Source: Amyloporia xantha (taxonomy: Eukaryota; Basidiomycota; Agaricomycetes; Polyporales; Adustoporiaceae). From it: DNA of 64,000 bases. Position 1 is the stretch's first letter. The number at the start of each line of letters is the position of its first letter. Shown piece after piece: positions 1-12,785 of this stretch. The translations under genes and the position numbers were made by a program. The stretch is taken from contig JAYKKR010000022.1 of NCBI GenBank assembly GCA_036971615.1, positions 1-64,000 of the forward strand. Reading direction: 5' to 3'. The notes beneath the pieces were generated by a model. The model saw only the letters and a list, made by a program, of their open reading frames with translations. It did not search any database and was not told the origin of the DNA.

Positions 1-76
1 CCAGAAACTCGAACTCTGGCGCGCACGACGTGCCTTGGGAGGACTACCTGTGATTCAAATAAGACAACAATTGCGA

Positions 77-1066
77 TTAGAACAAGACCTCCGGAAATAC
101 GGAGGTGTTACCTGGCGAGCCGCGGCTGCCGCTGCCCTTCGCTGTGGAGGCCCTCGAAATCGAATGTGCCTCTTGCCGTGGTGGTGGAGACCGACGCCTT
201 TTCGCTGCGCTAAACGTGCACCCCACTTTGGCCTTCCTACATGCTTCGCAAGGTCGGCCAGGCTCACTCCGCTTGCATACAGATATTCCCTTCCTGACGC
301 ACTGTTGGCAACGATCTTCGCCGCGTCCCTGAAGAAGACCCGTCAAGCACTGATGTAATGGCGAAAGAGAGAAAATTCACCTCGGTGGGCTCCTTCCCAG
401 CGACAGCATCATCGTCGGTGTCGGTGGCAGGATCGAAGTCCGGGTCGTGTCGATCAGTTGGCAAGTGGCCAAGAATCGCGGATACGTGTCAGGAAGGTCC
501 TCTTCGCCATCGCTGTAAATCCAGTCGAGTGCCGCGCGCACGATGGGCGGAGTAACGTCGCCTTGGAGGTCACACAAGGACTCATACAGGCCCTGCGGCT
601 ACCCAAGTGCCAAGTCAGTGGGAATGCCGGGCCATTATAACAACAGAAACGGACACAAAGCATGGCATGAATTTCCTCCACTGCCACCCAAGAATAACAT
701 TCATCCAGGATGACGGACCAGAGCAAATCAGCAAACTCGGTTAGCTTCGCTGTATCCCAGTATTCCGCTGTGTACTGATATCGTAATCCAAGGGGCGGTT
801 CGCCAAAAAATCGTCTGCAGTCTTCATCTCAGGAGCTGTGGAAGGAGGAGCCATGATGCTACAAAGACCCGGGTGAGAGGCGTAAAGAGAGATATCACGA
901 TAATCAGAGCTAGATATACTCTCACGTCGTGAAGTCGAAGGAAAGGCGGGTGTCCGAAGGGCCCCCGATAAAGCTCCGACGCATTTGGCAGGTAAATGCG
1001 GACCGGATTGAACAGAAAGGACACGAGGTCGTTCTCACATGGAGCTCGTGACGCTGCGGTACGCAC
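77..1066 (-). pseudogene. Broken or partial gene ending in a cysteine cluster
   Basis: Several minus-strand coding pieces follow each other: one near 918-1066 (ending FLRLHD before a GTGAGA donor), one near 640-830 (containing EYWDTAKLTEFADLL), an acidic piece at about 390-580 (FDPATDTDDD) and a last piece at 77-346. The last piece has cysteines spaced CxxC, C, CxxC, C (CQQC...C...CEAC...C) followed by KRRR, which recalls the C6 zinc-cluster layout common in basidiomycete nuclear proteins. The two readings that meet near 460 differ by one base, so the gene is broken or the sequence has an indel there. The start and the full exon plan were not resolved. The function is unknown; DNA binding is only suggested by the cluster. 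Confidence 0.4.
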
Positions 1067-1326
1067 GCTCAGTACACACCTGAAATAGTCATCGATAGCT
1101 TTTAATAATAACCAATCATATCATACGATTGAGTTTCCAGTATGACAGCTCTATATCTAACCAGCAGTCAATCCTCTGGGTATTTGAGCCCTAAGAGGCA
1201 GAAAGAACATATTGATCGGGCTGCGCACTAAGGACACTAGCGGCATTGGAACAACGGTGCTAATGCCGCCCCAACGAGGAGGTCTCAAATCATGCATAGA
1301 GTGGCACAGACCAGTGTTCGCAAAGA

Positions 1327-1397
1327 CCCGTCTAGACGGGTTTTATACCGGCGTCAGTCTAGACGGGGTTTATACCGGCATCAGTCTAGACGACGAC
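1327..1397. repeat. Short tandem repeat, unit about 27 bp
   Basis: The motif GTCTAGACGGG followed by TTTATACCGGC recurs about two and a half times in direct orientation. No gene is visible here. The surrounding stretch 1067-2126 holds only two hairpin-family copies (about 1240 and 1654) and no supported coding region. Confidence 0.7.
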
Positions 1398-2126
1398 GAA
1401 GGGGTCTACGGCAGTCACCGTGGCTGTCGGACGAGAGTCGTGACCGTCCCTCGGCCCGCTCATCACGTGATGGAAATGATCTGCGCGCCAGCAGATTTAT
1501 ATCACGTGCATTGACCCCGTCTCATAGACCCTGTCTTTGGCCTTGGGGTCTACACGGTCAAGGCCTATTGACCCGAACTTTCGTTCACTGGCACAGACTG
1601 TCCAGCATTCATATGTAATTCACCTTCAATGGGTACGACAAATCTTGTAACCCTGCGGCATTGCTACTCATGTGCAAATGCCGCATCCACAAATAATTCG
1701 AGGAGACACAATTAGGAAGGGTTCCACACTTAACAGCATGAGCCGTTTGCTGTTGGGGGGAAATACCGCAGATAATGTCAAACCAAACTCAATGTTAAGG
1801 CGGATATAGACAATACCAAGTGAGCGCAAAGAACGCGCCACCAGCTATTTGAAGATATCCAAAAGCGTTGCTAAATTACTAACGCAAGCAGGGGCGCTCT
1901 CTCCTGAATATACACCGCAAACATATAGTTCATATATCCTTCACATACACGACATATATATGAGGAGACATTGCAGAGACGGCATATGGAAGGCATGGGA
2001 TTATCAACCGACAGCATTGCGAGAGGGGTGGAAACAACTGCGTAAGGTCCGCTGTACATGCTGGAAGACATTCGCAAAGACAAAGAGATAGCTGCAGCGA
2101 GCGATCAAGATCACACCTCAGAGATG

Positions 2127-2926
2127 TTAGTGTTCTCGTCCCCAAAGTCGCAAGGTGCGGAGTGACCGAGCTGCTGCTGCAGGCCCTGTTGTGTCTGCGG
2201 GCCCACTCATCTGTGTCATGGGTTGGGCAAACTCCGCGCTCTGGGCCAGACCGGACTGAGGGAGAGGCGATGCCAGCGGCTGTGAGATCTCTTCGTCATC
2301 GCGCTGCTTCTTGCGGTCAGCTGCGGTCACAAAGTAGTGGGAGGCATCACGGATGAGCGAGTGATCCAAAACAAAACAAGGAATGGGAGCTTACGAGACA
2401 ACCCGGGTGGCGCAAGAGGAGCCGGCCTCTTCAACGAAGGTCGGGAGCATGCTGAAGCCAGTTAGCCATCGCTCAGAACAAGGGAACACACAGATCATAA
2501 CAGGAATGCTTACGAGATAAATTGCCCGGAGACTGCGGGCATGCTACGTGGGGGTGCAAGGCCTTGCGACGCTGCCCAAGGCAAGGGTGGCACATGAAGC
2601 TGCACAGTCGCTGTTCATACGGAAACAAGACACATAGGTGGTTAGAGCTGTAGCAAATACAGAAACAAGTGCGACGCATACGAGCTGGATCTGCTGGAAG
2701 TGGAGGCGGTGGCAATGAAGGCTGTGGAGGGCATACCGCATCTAAACATAATGAAAGCGTCAAAATTCTGCGGCATTGCAACCTCTGAGGCGGTGCCGCA
2801 CATACCAGCTGGGTGTGCGGAACAGGGCACAGTGCTGAATGGATCTTCTCCATCATGCAGACCCAGACCATCCACGTCCATAGCCGCCTCCCTGTTCTGT
2901 GCCTGCTGCTCCACTCCCTCATTCAC
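2127..2926 (-). other. Possible 3' exons of gene A
   Basis: Two open pieces lie downstream of the gene A stop: one around 2800-2950 (ends FSTVPCSAHPAG before a GTATGT donor) and one at 2127-2345 (contains AADRKKQRDDEE and ends at a stop). Gene D has comparable low-complexity tail exons after the same core exon, so these may be the tail of gene A, reached by splicing or cut off by a frame break at 2968. The joins are not clear. A hairpin copy at 2769 lies at the edge of the first piece. Confidence 0.35.
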
Positions 2927-4541
2927 GGGATGAATGTCCTTGCCATCGTGGCTGCCCGCCCGCGGAATCAGTACTCTTCCTCATTCTCCTCGTCGACGAA
3001 CTCCTTCTCGGGGCGCGACGTCTTCCGGACAGCGTCAGCTTGAGACCGCGACAGGTCGCTCCATTCGGGGTCCCATCCGAGATCGTCTTGTGCCACAAGA
3101 CGGAAAGCCTGCATCAATCAGCGCACGACTCAGTGAGAATGCTGATCATGATCGAGACAGCTCGCACTCACCAGAGGTTCACTCGGGGTGTCTGAATCAA
3201 CCACAGTTGGCATGCGTTTCATTTCCGGGGGCCGAACAGTATCAGGCTCGAACTGAGCATCCGACGCTCCGACCTGCTGGCGGTAGCGCTTCCGGGCAGC
3301 ATTAACAGACAGGGCCTATGGGAATAAGACGGAAAGGGGTGAGGAAATGATATAATGAATGCAACGCTACTCACATATACCAGGGCGGTTGTGGCAACGG
3401 CCACATCATGATCGACTCGACGATCCTCAACGGAGATCTTCTCGCCGAAATGGACCTGTGCGATCGCCCCGACTTTCGATATGCCGGACGAGGGCCTGGA
3501 TTTCCTTGTTGTCCGCGTGCGTGGCAAGGTGTTCACACAAGAGTGTTTCCGACTCTTCGATATTCTCCGCCCGTCCGTCGTCCCATCTCTCGGTCTTGCG
3601 CTCGATGCCCAGTTCCTGAAGCCTGCCAGAGTTGACAGGATCCCACCATTGGTATTCGTGGACCTCCGTCTCTCTCCCGTTTTCGTCCACGTTAGTCTTC
3701 GGGTGAGTGCAGCCCTTGATCTTGCTCCATAGACCATGTCGAAAAGTGAAGATCGGACCATGAGACAAGAGATCCGCGCGAATCTCCTGGGCGACGATGT
3801 CCTCGAACCAGGCGGCGGCGAGCATCCAGCCGTTGCGCTCAAGCTTCTTCACGCGTCCCTCGCGGTGGTCAGTCGCGAAGAGATCGATCACGCTCAAGCG
3901 AAGACCTCTTCCGGCACCGGTGGTCGATGGGATATCTGAAGTCTTCGTGACTGTGTCTCGATCGATCGACTTGAACACCTTGAGTAGCTCTTTGACAATG
4001 CCAGGCCGGGAGGGCATCTCCTCGTCGAGGAAGCGTTGGGCTGCCTCCAATGGGCCCTTCTCGTTCACGGCCTCTTGCGGTTCGTCGTCGTCGTCGTTAC
4101 CTTTCTTTGACTTCTTCCCTGCCGCCTTCTGCACTTTCTGGACGTCCTGAGGGGGAATGAAGTCTCCGCGATCCATAGCTGCCTTGATGTCAGCGGCGAT
4201 CCTCTTTCGTGCCATCGCCGTGAAGCCTACATATATGTGCTTCGACGGGCGGGAAATCGAATGTCTCGCAAGGATGGCTTCCATCCGCGGCAACACAGCC
4301 TCTCGCGCGCACATGAGATGCTCGACGACCTGGAAACAAAGTCAATCATCATTCATGTACCTATGTATGACAATTCGCTTGATAGGCTTGGACTGCTTAC
4401 CGTCTTGACGACGCGCTCCTCATTCATGTTGGGGTTGAGTCGAAGATTCATCAACATCGCAGTGGTAGCGTCAGCATACTTTTGCGACTGGATGTACCCC
4501 GTCTTCAATACCGGGGCCAACACCTCGACCCACGTAGAGAC

Positions 4542-4741
4542 CTGAACACCAATTAATTATAGCATCAGTACTGGGGATAACAAAGCCACAACGATGAATG
4601 GCGGTGTGCGGCATCGGAGCAAACGTAGTGATGCCGCACGCAGAGCCAACACGCCAGACGCATCCCTGCGGCATCGCAGCGCCTGCTCTGATGCCGCAGC
4701 GAGCATGCCCAGATCATATTGCAAGGGAAACAACGACTGAC
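4542..4741 (-). repeat. Long intron 4 of gene A with two hairpin copies
   Basis: This 200-nt intron holds hairpins at 4607-4639 and 4667-4699, 60 bp apart. Introns of this gene without hairpins are 50-71 nt. Confidence 0.8.
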
Positions 4742-5696
4742 CGTGCGGAGGGCTGCCGGAATGCGTGACAGCTGATGGTGCAGCACCAGAAATGTCTTGA
4801 TAGTGGGCAGCGGAAATGGCCGCGTGCGGGCACGGGCTTGGGTGCGGAAGAGGAAGTACAGCCGTGCCCTGACCTGATCATTCGAAAGATCTTCCCGGCG
4901 CCCGTCTGTCTGCTCGGGGCCACAATCTGCAAGACGGTCTTGCTGTATTGGCTCATGGCCGTCTCGTATTCTCGCATGCGAAACCCAATCATCCATTCGA
5001 CGGGGGCAATGTGATCCTCGAAAGCGGTGTCGCACTGTTTCAGGACGTTGGTGGTCCACAGCGCCGCCGCGTCCTCTCGAGAGGCTTTTAAATGCGAAAA
5101 GCGCACAGCTAAATCATCGATGGCATGCTTGCGGGGATCATTGTCGTAGGCAGCGACCAAGACCAGCCGCTGCTCTGGGGTAGCGTCAGGGGGGACGGCG
5201 TGTTCCTCTGCTGCGTCGGCGAGAGCGTCGAAGAGGGCCTTCGTGTCGGCGAGCGATGGGAACTGCGTTCCCTTGGCTGCAACACGTCGCATGTCTTGCA
5301 GCAGGAACAACATATGTGATGCCAGCAACTGTTGGATATCCTCAACGAGTCAGTCACCCAATCAGAATGAATAACGGGTGTAAGGGACACTCACGCCAGC
5401 ATGGTCGCCCACTATCGAGGCTAGAGCGTCCACAGTCATGACCTGACTGTGCCGATAGTATTCCGGATATGTGGTCATTTCAACCAACATTTCCACCAGA
5501 GGCAGGCATTGTGCCACCTTCGACTCCGAAGGACGCGTGGTCTTTGGCAGGCTCAATTTGTCCAACTCTGCCTTGATCGACGTGGCGCCTACATAGCCAT
5601 CGATCCGATCCCACAACTTGTCGGACGAGCTCACTTTGTAGACGTGATCTGTCTCATTTCTTGAGAGATACGTCGCAAGCTCGTGCGTCACTTTGT

Positions 5697-5870
5697 CTAA
5701 TAAAAAGAATGTTTGAAGTCGAAGTGAGTGAAACGCAAGTTGCCGCGAAGGATGCCCAAATCGCCCCGTGAATATGACACAAGTTCCAGTACCATGAACC
5801 GCAACAATTGCGAAGCGGCATCGAGACAAGTGTGACAATGCCGCGAGCAGATGAACAGAAGGCAACCTAC
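5697..5870 (-). repeat. Long intron 2 of gene A with one hairpin copy
   Basis: The intron is 174 nt (GTAGGT donor, TTATTAG acceptor) and contains the hairpin at 5814-5845. It interrupts the coding sequence right after WGCRVYDA, the same place as in B, C and D. Confidence 0.8.
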
Positions 5871-6555
5871 CGGCGTCGTAAACCCTGCAGCCCCACTTCA
5901 CGAAACGCAGGCCCTGCTCCTTGATCGCATTGACCTCCTGAGTGAGTTCAGCTTTCAATTTCTCCTGTTTTGCATTCTGCAGACGCTTCTCTTTTGCAGC
6001 GAGTTTCGACGTCGCATTGCGATACAGGATCTCAGCCGCACCCTGTCGATGCTGGCCCCCGAGAGTGACGACAGGGTACCTTTCATTCGTGTTGTCCACA
6101 ATGGTAAGTTCGGGCAGTCCCGTCCCGGCGCTCGCATTCTGTGAGGGCATGACCTTCAACATCGACGGCTTGATCATGATGGGTAGGAACGTCTGAGGCT
6201 GGAACTGCTTGAATCCGTCTGTGTTCACCGACTTTACTATTTTCTGGACCTCTTGCTGCCGCTTTCGCCCGCTTGTTGTAATGACCAAACGACAAGCTGT
6301 ACCTCTCGGTCCCGAGAATGTGCAGCTGGCAGTAGCCCAGGAACGCAGCATCAGCCTCGCGCATCAAACGGAGGTCGCGCTCAGTGTCCGCAATGTCGTC
6401 CATCTGTACAAGACACCTGAGTAAATGGTTCAAGTTACAAACCGGGACCTTACAGAGGGTGGGACGGCCGATGATCCCTGCCCCGTACTATCCTCGTCAT
6501 CGCTCTGACGAGTCGAGCTGATTCGTGTCTTGCTGGAGCTCGCTTTGGGGGACAT

Positions 6556-8888
6556 GTTGCGTATACTGAGCGATGGAGAGATTGGTGGTTGGGAGAAGAG
6601 AGAACTGATGAAATGCACTCTCAAGGCCACTCATACGTGGCCTCGTGCGTCCGTGAGCACCCTTCCCCGCGCATCCCGTTTACCAGTTCCTCGGGTCAAT
6701 CAATCTTATCGCATCTAATCACCAAGATTTCAGCTCTTCAGACAGCATGCGGCATTGGAACAGCTGTCTCAATGCCGCCTCCTGCCTTACACATTCTTCA
6801 TGCAACAACCGTGCCGTGTTGGGCCACAAGAGACATTACCATGGTGGCTCATTGTGCTCTCCGCACATCTTCAACCTGTGCGTCGCATACCCCGCACCAG
6901 GGTGCTTGAGTGCGGCATTAGCGTCATGGCGTTGATGCCGCAACAATGTTTCTGAAGTTGTTTCATGTGGTCTGGCAGACTGTTCCCTCTCACTGGCATT
7001 GAATGCCTGTCAGAGCCGTATTTCATTCTTCCATAGAACCCGTCACGTTTCACCCCCCATATCAGAAATCGGCCATCCTCAAGGCATCATGGAGTCGCCC
7101 TGCGAGCTCACTAAGAAGACGAAGCCATACACTCGCAGTACCTAGCAGATATTTATGAGACCCTTGTTTGTCCGTAAGTCTGTGGCCGTACCTCATCGAC
7201 GGTTGATATTGGGCGATTGAGAGCAGCTGACTTTGGGCTGGTTGGGAGTGGGAACACATTATTATAAGTGCAATGTTGACTTTTCTGTACTGCCATCATG
7301 TCCGGGTATCAGAGGCTCTGAGTCACTCACTATCGATTCATCTGCCAACCGAGGAGATCTTGAGCGATGAGCATGCGAGCTCGAGATTGAATGCCCAGTC
7401 GCTTTCTGAGACTTCGACAAGGTAGGATATTCAGCTTTTGCTTCCACGTTGGTACCCACCGAAGGTGGTCATGAGCATCCTCTTGATGAGCGCTGACACT
7501 CCCGCCCTTGCCGGGGATGGGTTGACTCTGCGGAGATTGATCTTCCGCTGGAAGGGGTGATTGAGACCACCCTTTGGCTTAGGATCGCACTACCGTTGAG
7601 GTATCGTTGGGAGACTGCGCCTGAAAGGCATCCATGTGACTTGACCTAACAGGCTTTAGTGCTACATCCATCTGCCACCACATATGTGAGAACACTCAAA
7701 ATAGGGTCGGCATGCGCGTTTGTCCAAGTGCGCAGTGATGCCCGTAAGGGCAATCGTGAAAGCTAGGTACATCGCGAACGACCCAATATATATACTACGG
7801 GGGCCTGCAGCCCCGGCTATCATCACGCCACAGCTCGTCCTCGCCCATATGTTCCAACACCGCGTACCTCAGTGTCAAATTCGTCACCCACTCGTTACAG
7901 GTCCTCATTCCCTCAGCGCCCCACGATGAGTCGCTCTTTTTTCATTTATTTACCATCTCAGAGAATCCCGTCCACGCACCTGCTCACCCTACATGAGCCA
8001 GATGTGTCCATTACGTACAGCATCATGAGCCGTTCAGTAGTTTCCGCCTGCACCTGTACCCGCGATTGCGTATTGTGTACAAGAGCTTCCACAGCCGTGA
8101 CCTTTTCCTCTGCCATGGACTGGCGTCTTTGCCTTGAAATGACCGAGTTATTTCGAGCGAAAACTCGAGCTGCTTCGGGAGGAATGACCACGTGTCTGAT
8201 GATAGTGCGTGTGGGGTCACGGTGTCCCAGGTGTTGCCCGCGGTTTCATTGTGAACAGACAGTACCACGATGTCACAGCAACACATTATGCCTCGTTCCC
8301 AGTGGCCAAGTAGCTCATCCACGCCGTGTATGCAAAGATGGCTCGTAGCTGATAACGAGCACGGCATTGAGCCACAGGTGTTGATACCGCACCTTTTCTC
8401 GGTTGACTCAATTGAAGAATTGCTGGGATATAAGAGGATTCATGCGCCAAACATATGTGTGACTGAGAACTAGCACATGTGGGAGCATATATTATTGTCT
8501 CATTTTGGTCGCTATGCGTGTGATTCAAATACAAGACATGCAACACATATATTACTTCAACGTAAGACCTACCCTCTATCGGACATCAGGTACAGATACG
8601 AATAAGCACCGCTGTTTGAGCAGGGCAGCTACCTGCTCTCAAGCCCTGTAGATCAATCCATATCGTCTTCAGGCTGGTACATATTGTCATCTTTTGCGCG
8701 CTTCGAAGGAGGAGCTGAGGCAGAAAGGCAAGTAGCCATGAGTGACATGCACATCTGCTATATATGTATATCGAGCGTCAATACTCACGAGATATTGCGC
8801 TCATGCTGGGAGCTCGAGCGCGCTTCACAGCTGCCATTCCGTGATTATCTATTAGATGATTATAGAACCATCATTGTTAGTGATTATC
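6556..8888. other. Stretch between genes A and B, mostly without a gene
   Basis: I see no complete gene. Hairpin copies lie at 6749, 6911 and a degenerate one at 8361. The only stretch with protein-like composition is the minus-strand piece at 7958-8235, listed separately. Confidence 0.5.
7958..8235 (-). other. Possible orphan exon
   Basis: A minus-strand open stretch includes RHVVIPPEAARVFARNN followed by a helical, Gln/Glu-rich part (EKVTAVEALVHNTQSRVQ). The composition is protein-like, unlike the other open frames around it, but I found no neighbouring exon that joins it and no start. It could be a remnant of a gene. The function is unknown. Confidence 0.25.
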
Positions 8889-11800
8889 TCACTCGTTGCC
8901 ACAACCCGTGCCGTACAACTCACATAGTATCATTGCTTGAGATGATTGGAGTGTGGGAGAAATGATCATTTCTTGGGACCCATCCTTTTCTTGCATGGGC
9001 AGCGGTGAAGAAGCCGCAGCTGTCTCAGGCGGACCAGTGCCACCCTCAGATGATTCATTCAGAGGAACATCATCTGGTATCCCTTGCAAATCATGCGGCA
9101 TTGGCCCATCTAGGCCAATGCCGTCATCTGGTGCAGATTGGGCTTCATAGACGGTCTTCCTCAATGCAGCTCCTCGAGGAGATTGTGGTCCTGGATATGC
9201 GGAAGCCTGTGCAGTCAAATACGGGAGAGGCCCTTTAGCATATTTGGCCACACAGTCTACCGCCGTGGACGTCACCTTGGGATCTTCCTGCCCTGTGGCT
9301 GTGTTTTGGGCCACCTCGGGCACTGATTGCGCATGCTCCAAATCACTCTCGGTGATCAAGCGGAACGTCTTGACCCCTTGTCAGCAACAGAGAAAGGTAT
9401 TAATAGACAAACAGGCGCACCGCAGGCAATGTTGTCTCCAAGTCTTCTCTGTCACGCATACGCGTCAAACGTGGCACGTCCAACGCCGAAGCGTCATAAT
9501 GGGCACTGTCACTGCCTAAGGCCTCGCGGTGCCGCTTGCGCGAGGTATTCACTCATGATAGCCTGGTGGGCACACCAGTGAGTCAACAATTCCACCTTCA
9601 GAAGTAGTGAACTTACATTTACCAGTGCTGAGATCGCAACAGAGCACCCCAAATCAATACGTTTATCATCTCTGCCAACCTTCTCACCGGCAAGATGCTG
9701 CTGGACCAAAGGGCGACTCTCGATGTACTTGACTAACGCCTGCAGATCGTACACATCCGTAGAGCCTTGCAGATGCTGTACGAGCATCTCTTCAGCTGTT
9801 CGGATGTTGGTCTCGCTGGGAACGTCCCACAGCTCTTCTGAGATCTCCGTACCCTCTCGGTCCAGTTGGGTCGTAGTGACCCCATCCCACCAGGACCAGA
9901 TTCGATGCTCCTCGGTTTGATTTGTTTTACGATTGAAGATTCGCGTCTCTCCTACGCATCTTTTTATCGTGGTGAAGAGGTGGTGGCGAAAATCAAAGAT
10001 GGGGCTGGAGGCGTATATCTGACTGCGGAGCTCACGGGCAAGCGCTGATTCCACCCATGCAGCACAGATCATCCAACCATTCCGATCGAGCTTCTTAGCC
10101 TTGCCTTCCTTGTTATCCGATAGTAACATGTCGAGAGCACTGGTGCGGAGACCATAGGCAGCAGGGGTTGTTTCGGTATAGTCGCCTGTGACCTGACCTT
10201 GTCGACTGATGCTATCTTCTCATACAGCAAGCTGAGCTCTTCTAGCGGGTCCTCGATGACTGTGAATGACTCCTCCAGAAATTGCGCAGCAGCTTCCTCA
10301 TCGCCCTTGCTGTGAACAAATTGCGGTCCGTTGCCGGATTTGGCCTTACCTTTACCCTGTGCTTTCTGCGGGATGTATACACCTGCGTCGCCTTGACGTG
10401 CCTGAAATTTCTGCTTTGCGAGCTTCTTGAGAGCAAGGGTTTGCATCCCGACCAAGACATCCCTCCTGGGACGCTGTATGTCGTGGATGGCCAATGCGAC
10501 TTCCATACGAGGGATCACAATCTCCATCTCATGCATGAGACTTTCGACAACCTTCAAAAGCAAACAAGTTAATGACACTCGTGGCCCCATGCATGACTGT
10601 GATTTACCCTCTTAACCACCAAGGCCTGATCCATGTTGGGTGCTGCGCGTAGGCATGCAAACATGGCAGTTGTAGCATCGGCATGATGAAGCGACTGTAC
10701 GTAACCTTGGCCCATATACCTTGCGAGGATTTCAACCCATGTCGATATCTATGTCGTGGGGCAACAACGGTGTCAAAAGTGACGATGCATGCGCGGCATT
10801 GACACAAATGTGGCGATGCCGCCACAATGAGAAAAGACAAAAAGCAACGTACAGTGCACAGTGCGCGAGGAACGCGGGAAAGATTCTTGTCTAGCCCCAG
10901 CAACATGCTCATGGTTGGTAGCGGGAATGGACAGGTGTCCTCGTCAGGATGCTGTGAGAAAATGTAGCAAAGCCGTGCTTGGACCTGGTCCACGCTCGCA
11001 TTTGGCAAGTCGTCTGCTGTGTCAACAGGCACACTTTCCAACACGAGCGCAGTGACTTCGGAGGCATATTCGGCCAAACACTTCTTGTAGGCATCGACCT
11101 GCAGACCCATTCTGGTCTCAAACGGCTCAATGAACTTATCATACTTCTCGTTCACGGCGTGTAGCAGCTCCGGCGTCCAAAAGTCCCGTGCCTTACTTGG
11201 GGTAGCCCTCAGCTCATTGAACTGTGCGTTCATGTCGCTAAAAGCCAACGTGCGATGGTCAGCTGCTAGCTTCGACCGCTTTGTACCGGTTTCGTCGGGC
11301 GTATCGTGCGGTAGGATGGTGTACTCCTCTACCGCCTCAGCGAACTGCGAGAACCGATGTTGTGTCTCTTCCAAGGAGAGGAAACCATCACCAGGTGCTG
11401 CAACCTGACGCATCGCGTGTAGGAGGCTCGACATCAACTCGGCCATGAGCTGCGAAAATATCTCTCGTTAGGGTGTTGGTCCAATGTAAATACCAGGAAT
11501 CCGACACTCACTCCGGCATGCACTGAGATCATGCTTGCCAAGGACTCTGCCGTCATCATGGTGTTTGCACGGTAATGCTTCTCGTACAGTAGCATCTCGA
11601 TAAGCATCTTGACCATGGGGCGACACTGAAGAACTTTGGACTCGGATGGCCGAAGCTTGTTCGCCTTCGGCTCCATCTCCGCGAACTGCTCTTCAAATGT
11701 GCCTTCTTCCTCGGCTTTGGCCAGTCTTTCAAGCTTTTCATACATCTTGTCAGAAGCATTGGCTTTGTAGGTGTGCGTCTCCTCGTTCTGGGACAAGAAC

Positions 11801-12785
11801 CGAGATGTTTCCTCAGTGATTTTCGCTGTGGAAATGTATACGTTTGTGTGTCAGAAATCAAACATCTGCCCTCAATCGTGGAGGTTGTATCTGCGGCATA
11901 CACGTCTGTGCTCCAATGCCGCCATATTGACAAAAAGGGCTCATTGTGGCGGCATTGGAGCCTGTGCGTCGATGCCGCAGCTATCCTCACCCTACACATC
12001 GAGCCTGGTGGATACTTACTTGCGTCATAGACTCGACAGCCCCATTTTCTGAAAGGAAGGCCTTGGGATTTCACGTCCTGGATCTTCTGTTCTGTTTCAT
12101 CGAGGCCTTTCCCTGTTCCAGACGACCGCAATTTCGTCAACTTCGAATCCAGTTTTGCCAAAGGTTTTGTCGCATCTTTGTATAGGATCTCGGCTGCACC
12201 CTGGCGGTGCTGTCCACCGAACGCGATCACTTGAACTGGCTGAGCAAGGGTCGGGAGAAACTTCAGCTCTGGGAGAGTCGTAGCAGCATTCTGGTCTGAG
12301 ATCGGCGCATTCACCAGATGTGCTGGGTCCACCGTGATGTTGAGGAAAGTGTCCGGAGTATACTGTTCGTATTTGAGACGTGCGGACCTCACAATCTTGG
12401 TCACCTCGAGTTCTCTTTTGGCCCGCGTGTTGTAGGTCCCGAATTTTAACCTGTACTCCTCCGCCTGCAGAATATCCAGCTGAGCAAAGCCTACAAAGAC
12501 TTTCTCGGCCTCGCGCCTCATCGTCAATGCCTTCTTCGCCTCGGATGATAGGGTCACTCGCACACTGCTCTGTGAGGAGATTGCCACAGCATCCTGATCC
12601 TGTATGCTCATCAGCCCGTCCCGCCGATTCATTCTCTGAATACCTATAATGCTCACCTGATCCATCACAACGACCTCGTCGTCATCATCTGCTGGCAATG
12701 TTTCCATTGCCTCATCTCTCGTAGACAGCCTACGGCTGGCTGCGTTGTTTTTTGGGTTTCCATACTTTCTCGTCGGGACACTCAT
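8889..12785 (-). pseudogene. Gene B: GGQHR-motif protein, frame-broken paralogue
   Basis: Exons by eye: 12657-12785, 12020-12599, 11512-11825, 10853-11449, 10608-10748, 9617-10551, 9421-9562, 8889-9376; about 1,100 codons. It starts MSVPTRKYGN and has FGTYNTRAKRE, then VIAFGGQHRQGAAEIL, WGCRVYD, QCRPMVKMLIEML, CPFPLPT, WVEILA and RNGWMICAAW in the same order as gene A. The 141-nt exon 5 matches A and D in length. Exon 6 carries a 5-nt tandem duplication (TGACCTGACC on the plus strand at 10189-10198) that shifts the frame; without it the exon is 930 nt. Exon 7 is also one base out of phase near 9555. Exons 1 to 5 are open. Introns 2 (194 nt) and 4 (104 nt) carry hairpins, and exon 8 contains one in frame. 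Confidence 0.78.
11826..12019 (-). repeat. Long intron 2 of gene B with two hairpin copies
   Basis: The 194-nt intron holds hairpins at 11892-11923 and 11949-11979, 57 bp apart. It sits after WGCRVYDA, the position used by the other paralogues. Confidence 0.8.

Larger units (their letters stand above)
2968..6555 (-). pseudogene. Gene A: GGQHR-motif protein, frame-broken paralogue
   Basis: Exons by eye: 6454-6555, 5871-6403, 5395-5696, 4742-5328, 4401-4541, 3375-4329, 3172-3315, 2968-3108; about 970 codons. In order: a short Ser/acidic N-terminus (MSPKASSSK); a segment with FGHYNKRAK; the box VVTLGGQHRQGAAEIL; WGCRVYD; a helical middle; RPFPLPT; WVEVL; a block with RNGWML; and a last exon ending EENEEEY. 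The GGQHR box resembles the G-x-x-R box of ParB/sulfiredoxin folds (inference). Three indels break the frame: +1 near 6262, -1 near 4894-4903, +1 in the G run at 3467-3470. Introns 2 and 4 carry hairpin copies. It may be a pseudogene, or the sequence has errors. It is paralogous to B, C and D. Confidence 0.75.

Noticed and set aside
377..726. Several overlapping frames at the left end as separate genes
   Set aside because: They are better read as exons of one broken minus-strand gene with the cysteine cluster at its end.
7872..8348. A 158-codon plus-strand frame between genes A and B
   Set aside because: Its composition (many Cys, Arg and Ser, no motif) is not protein-like, and the opposite strand has a better candidate.
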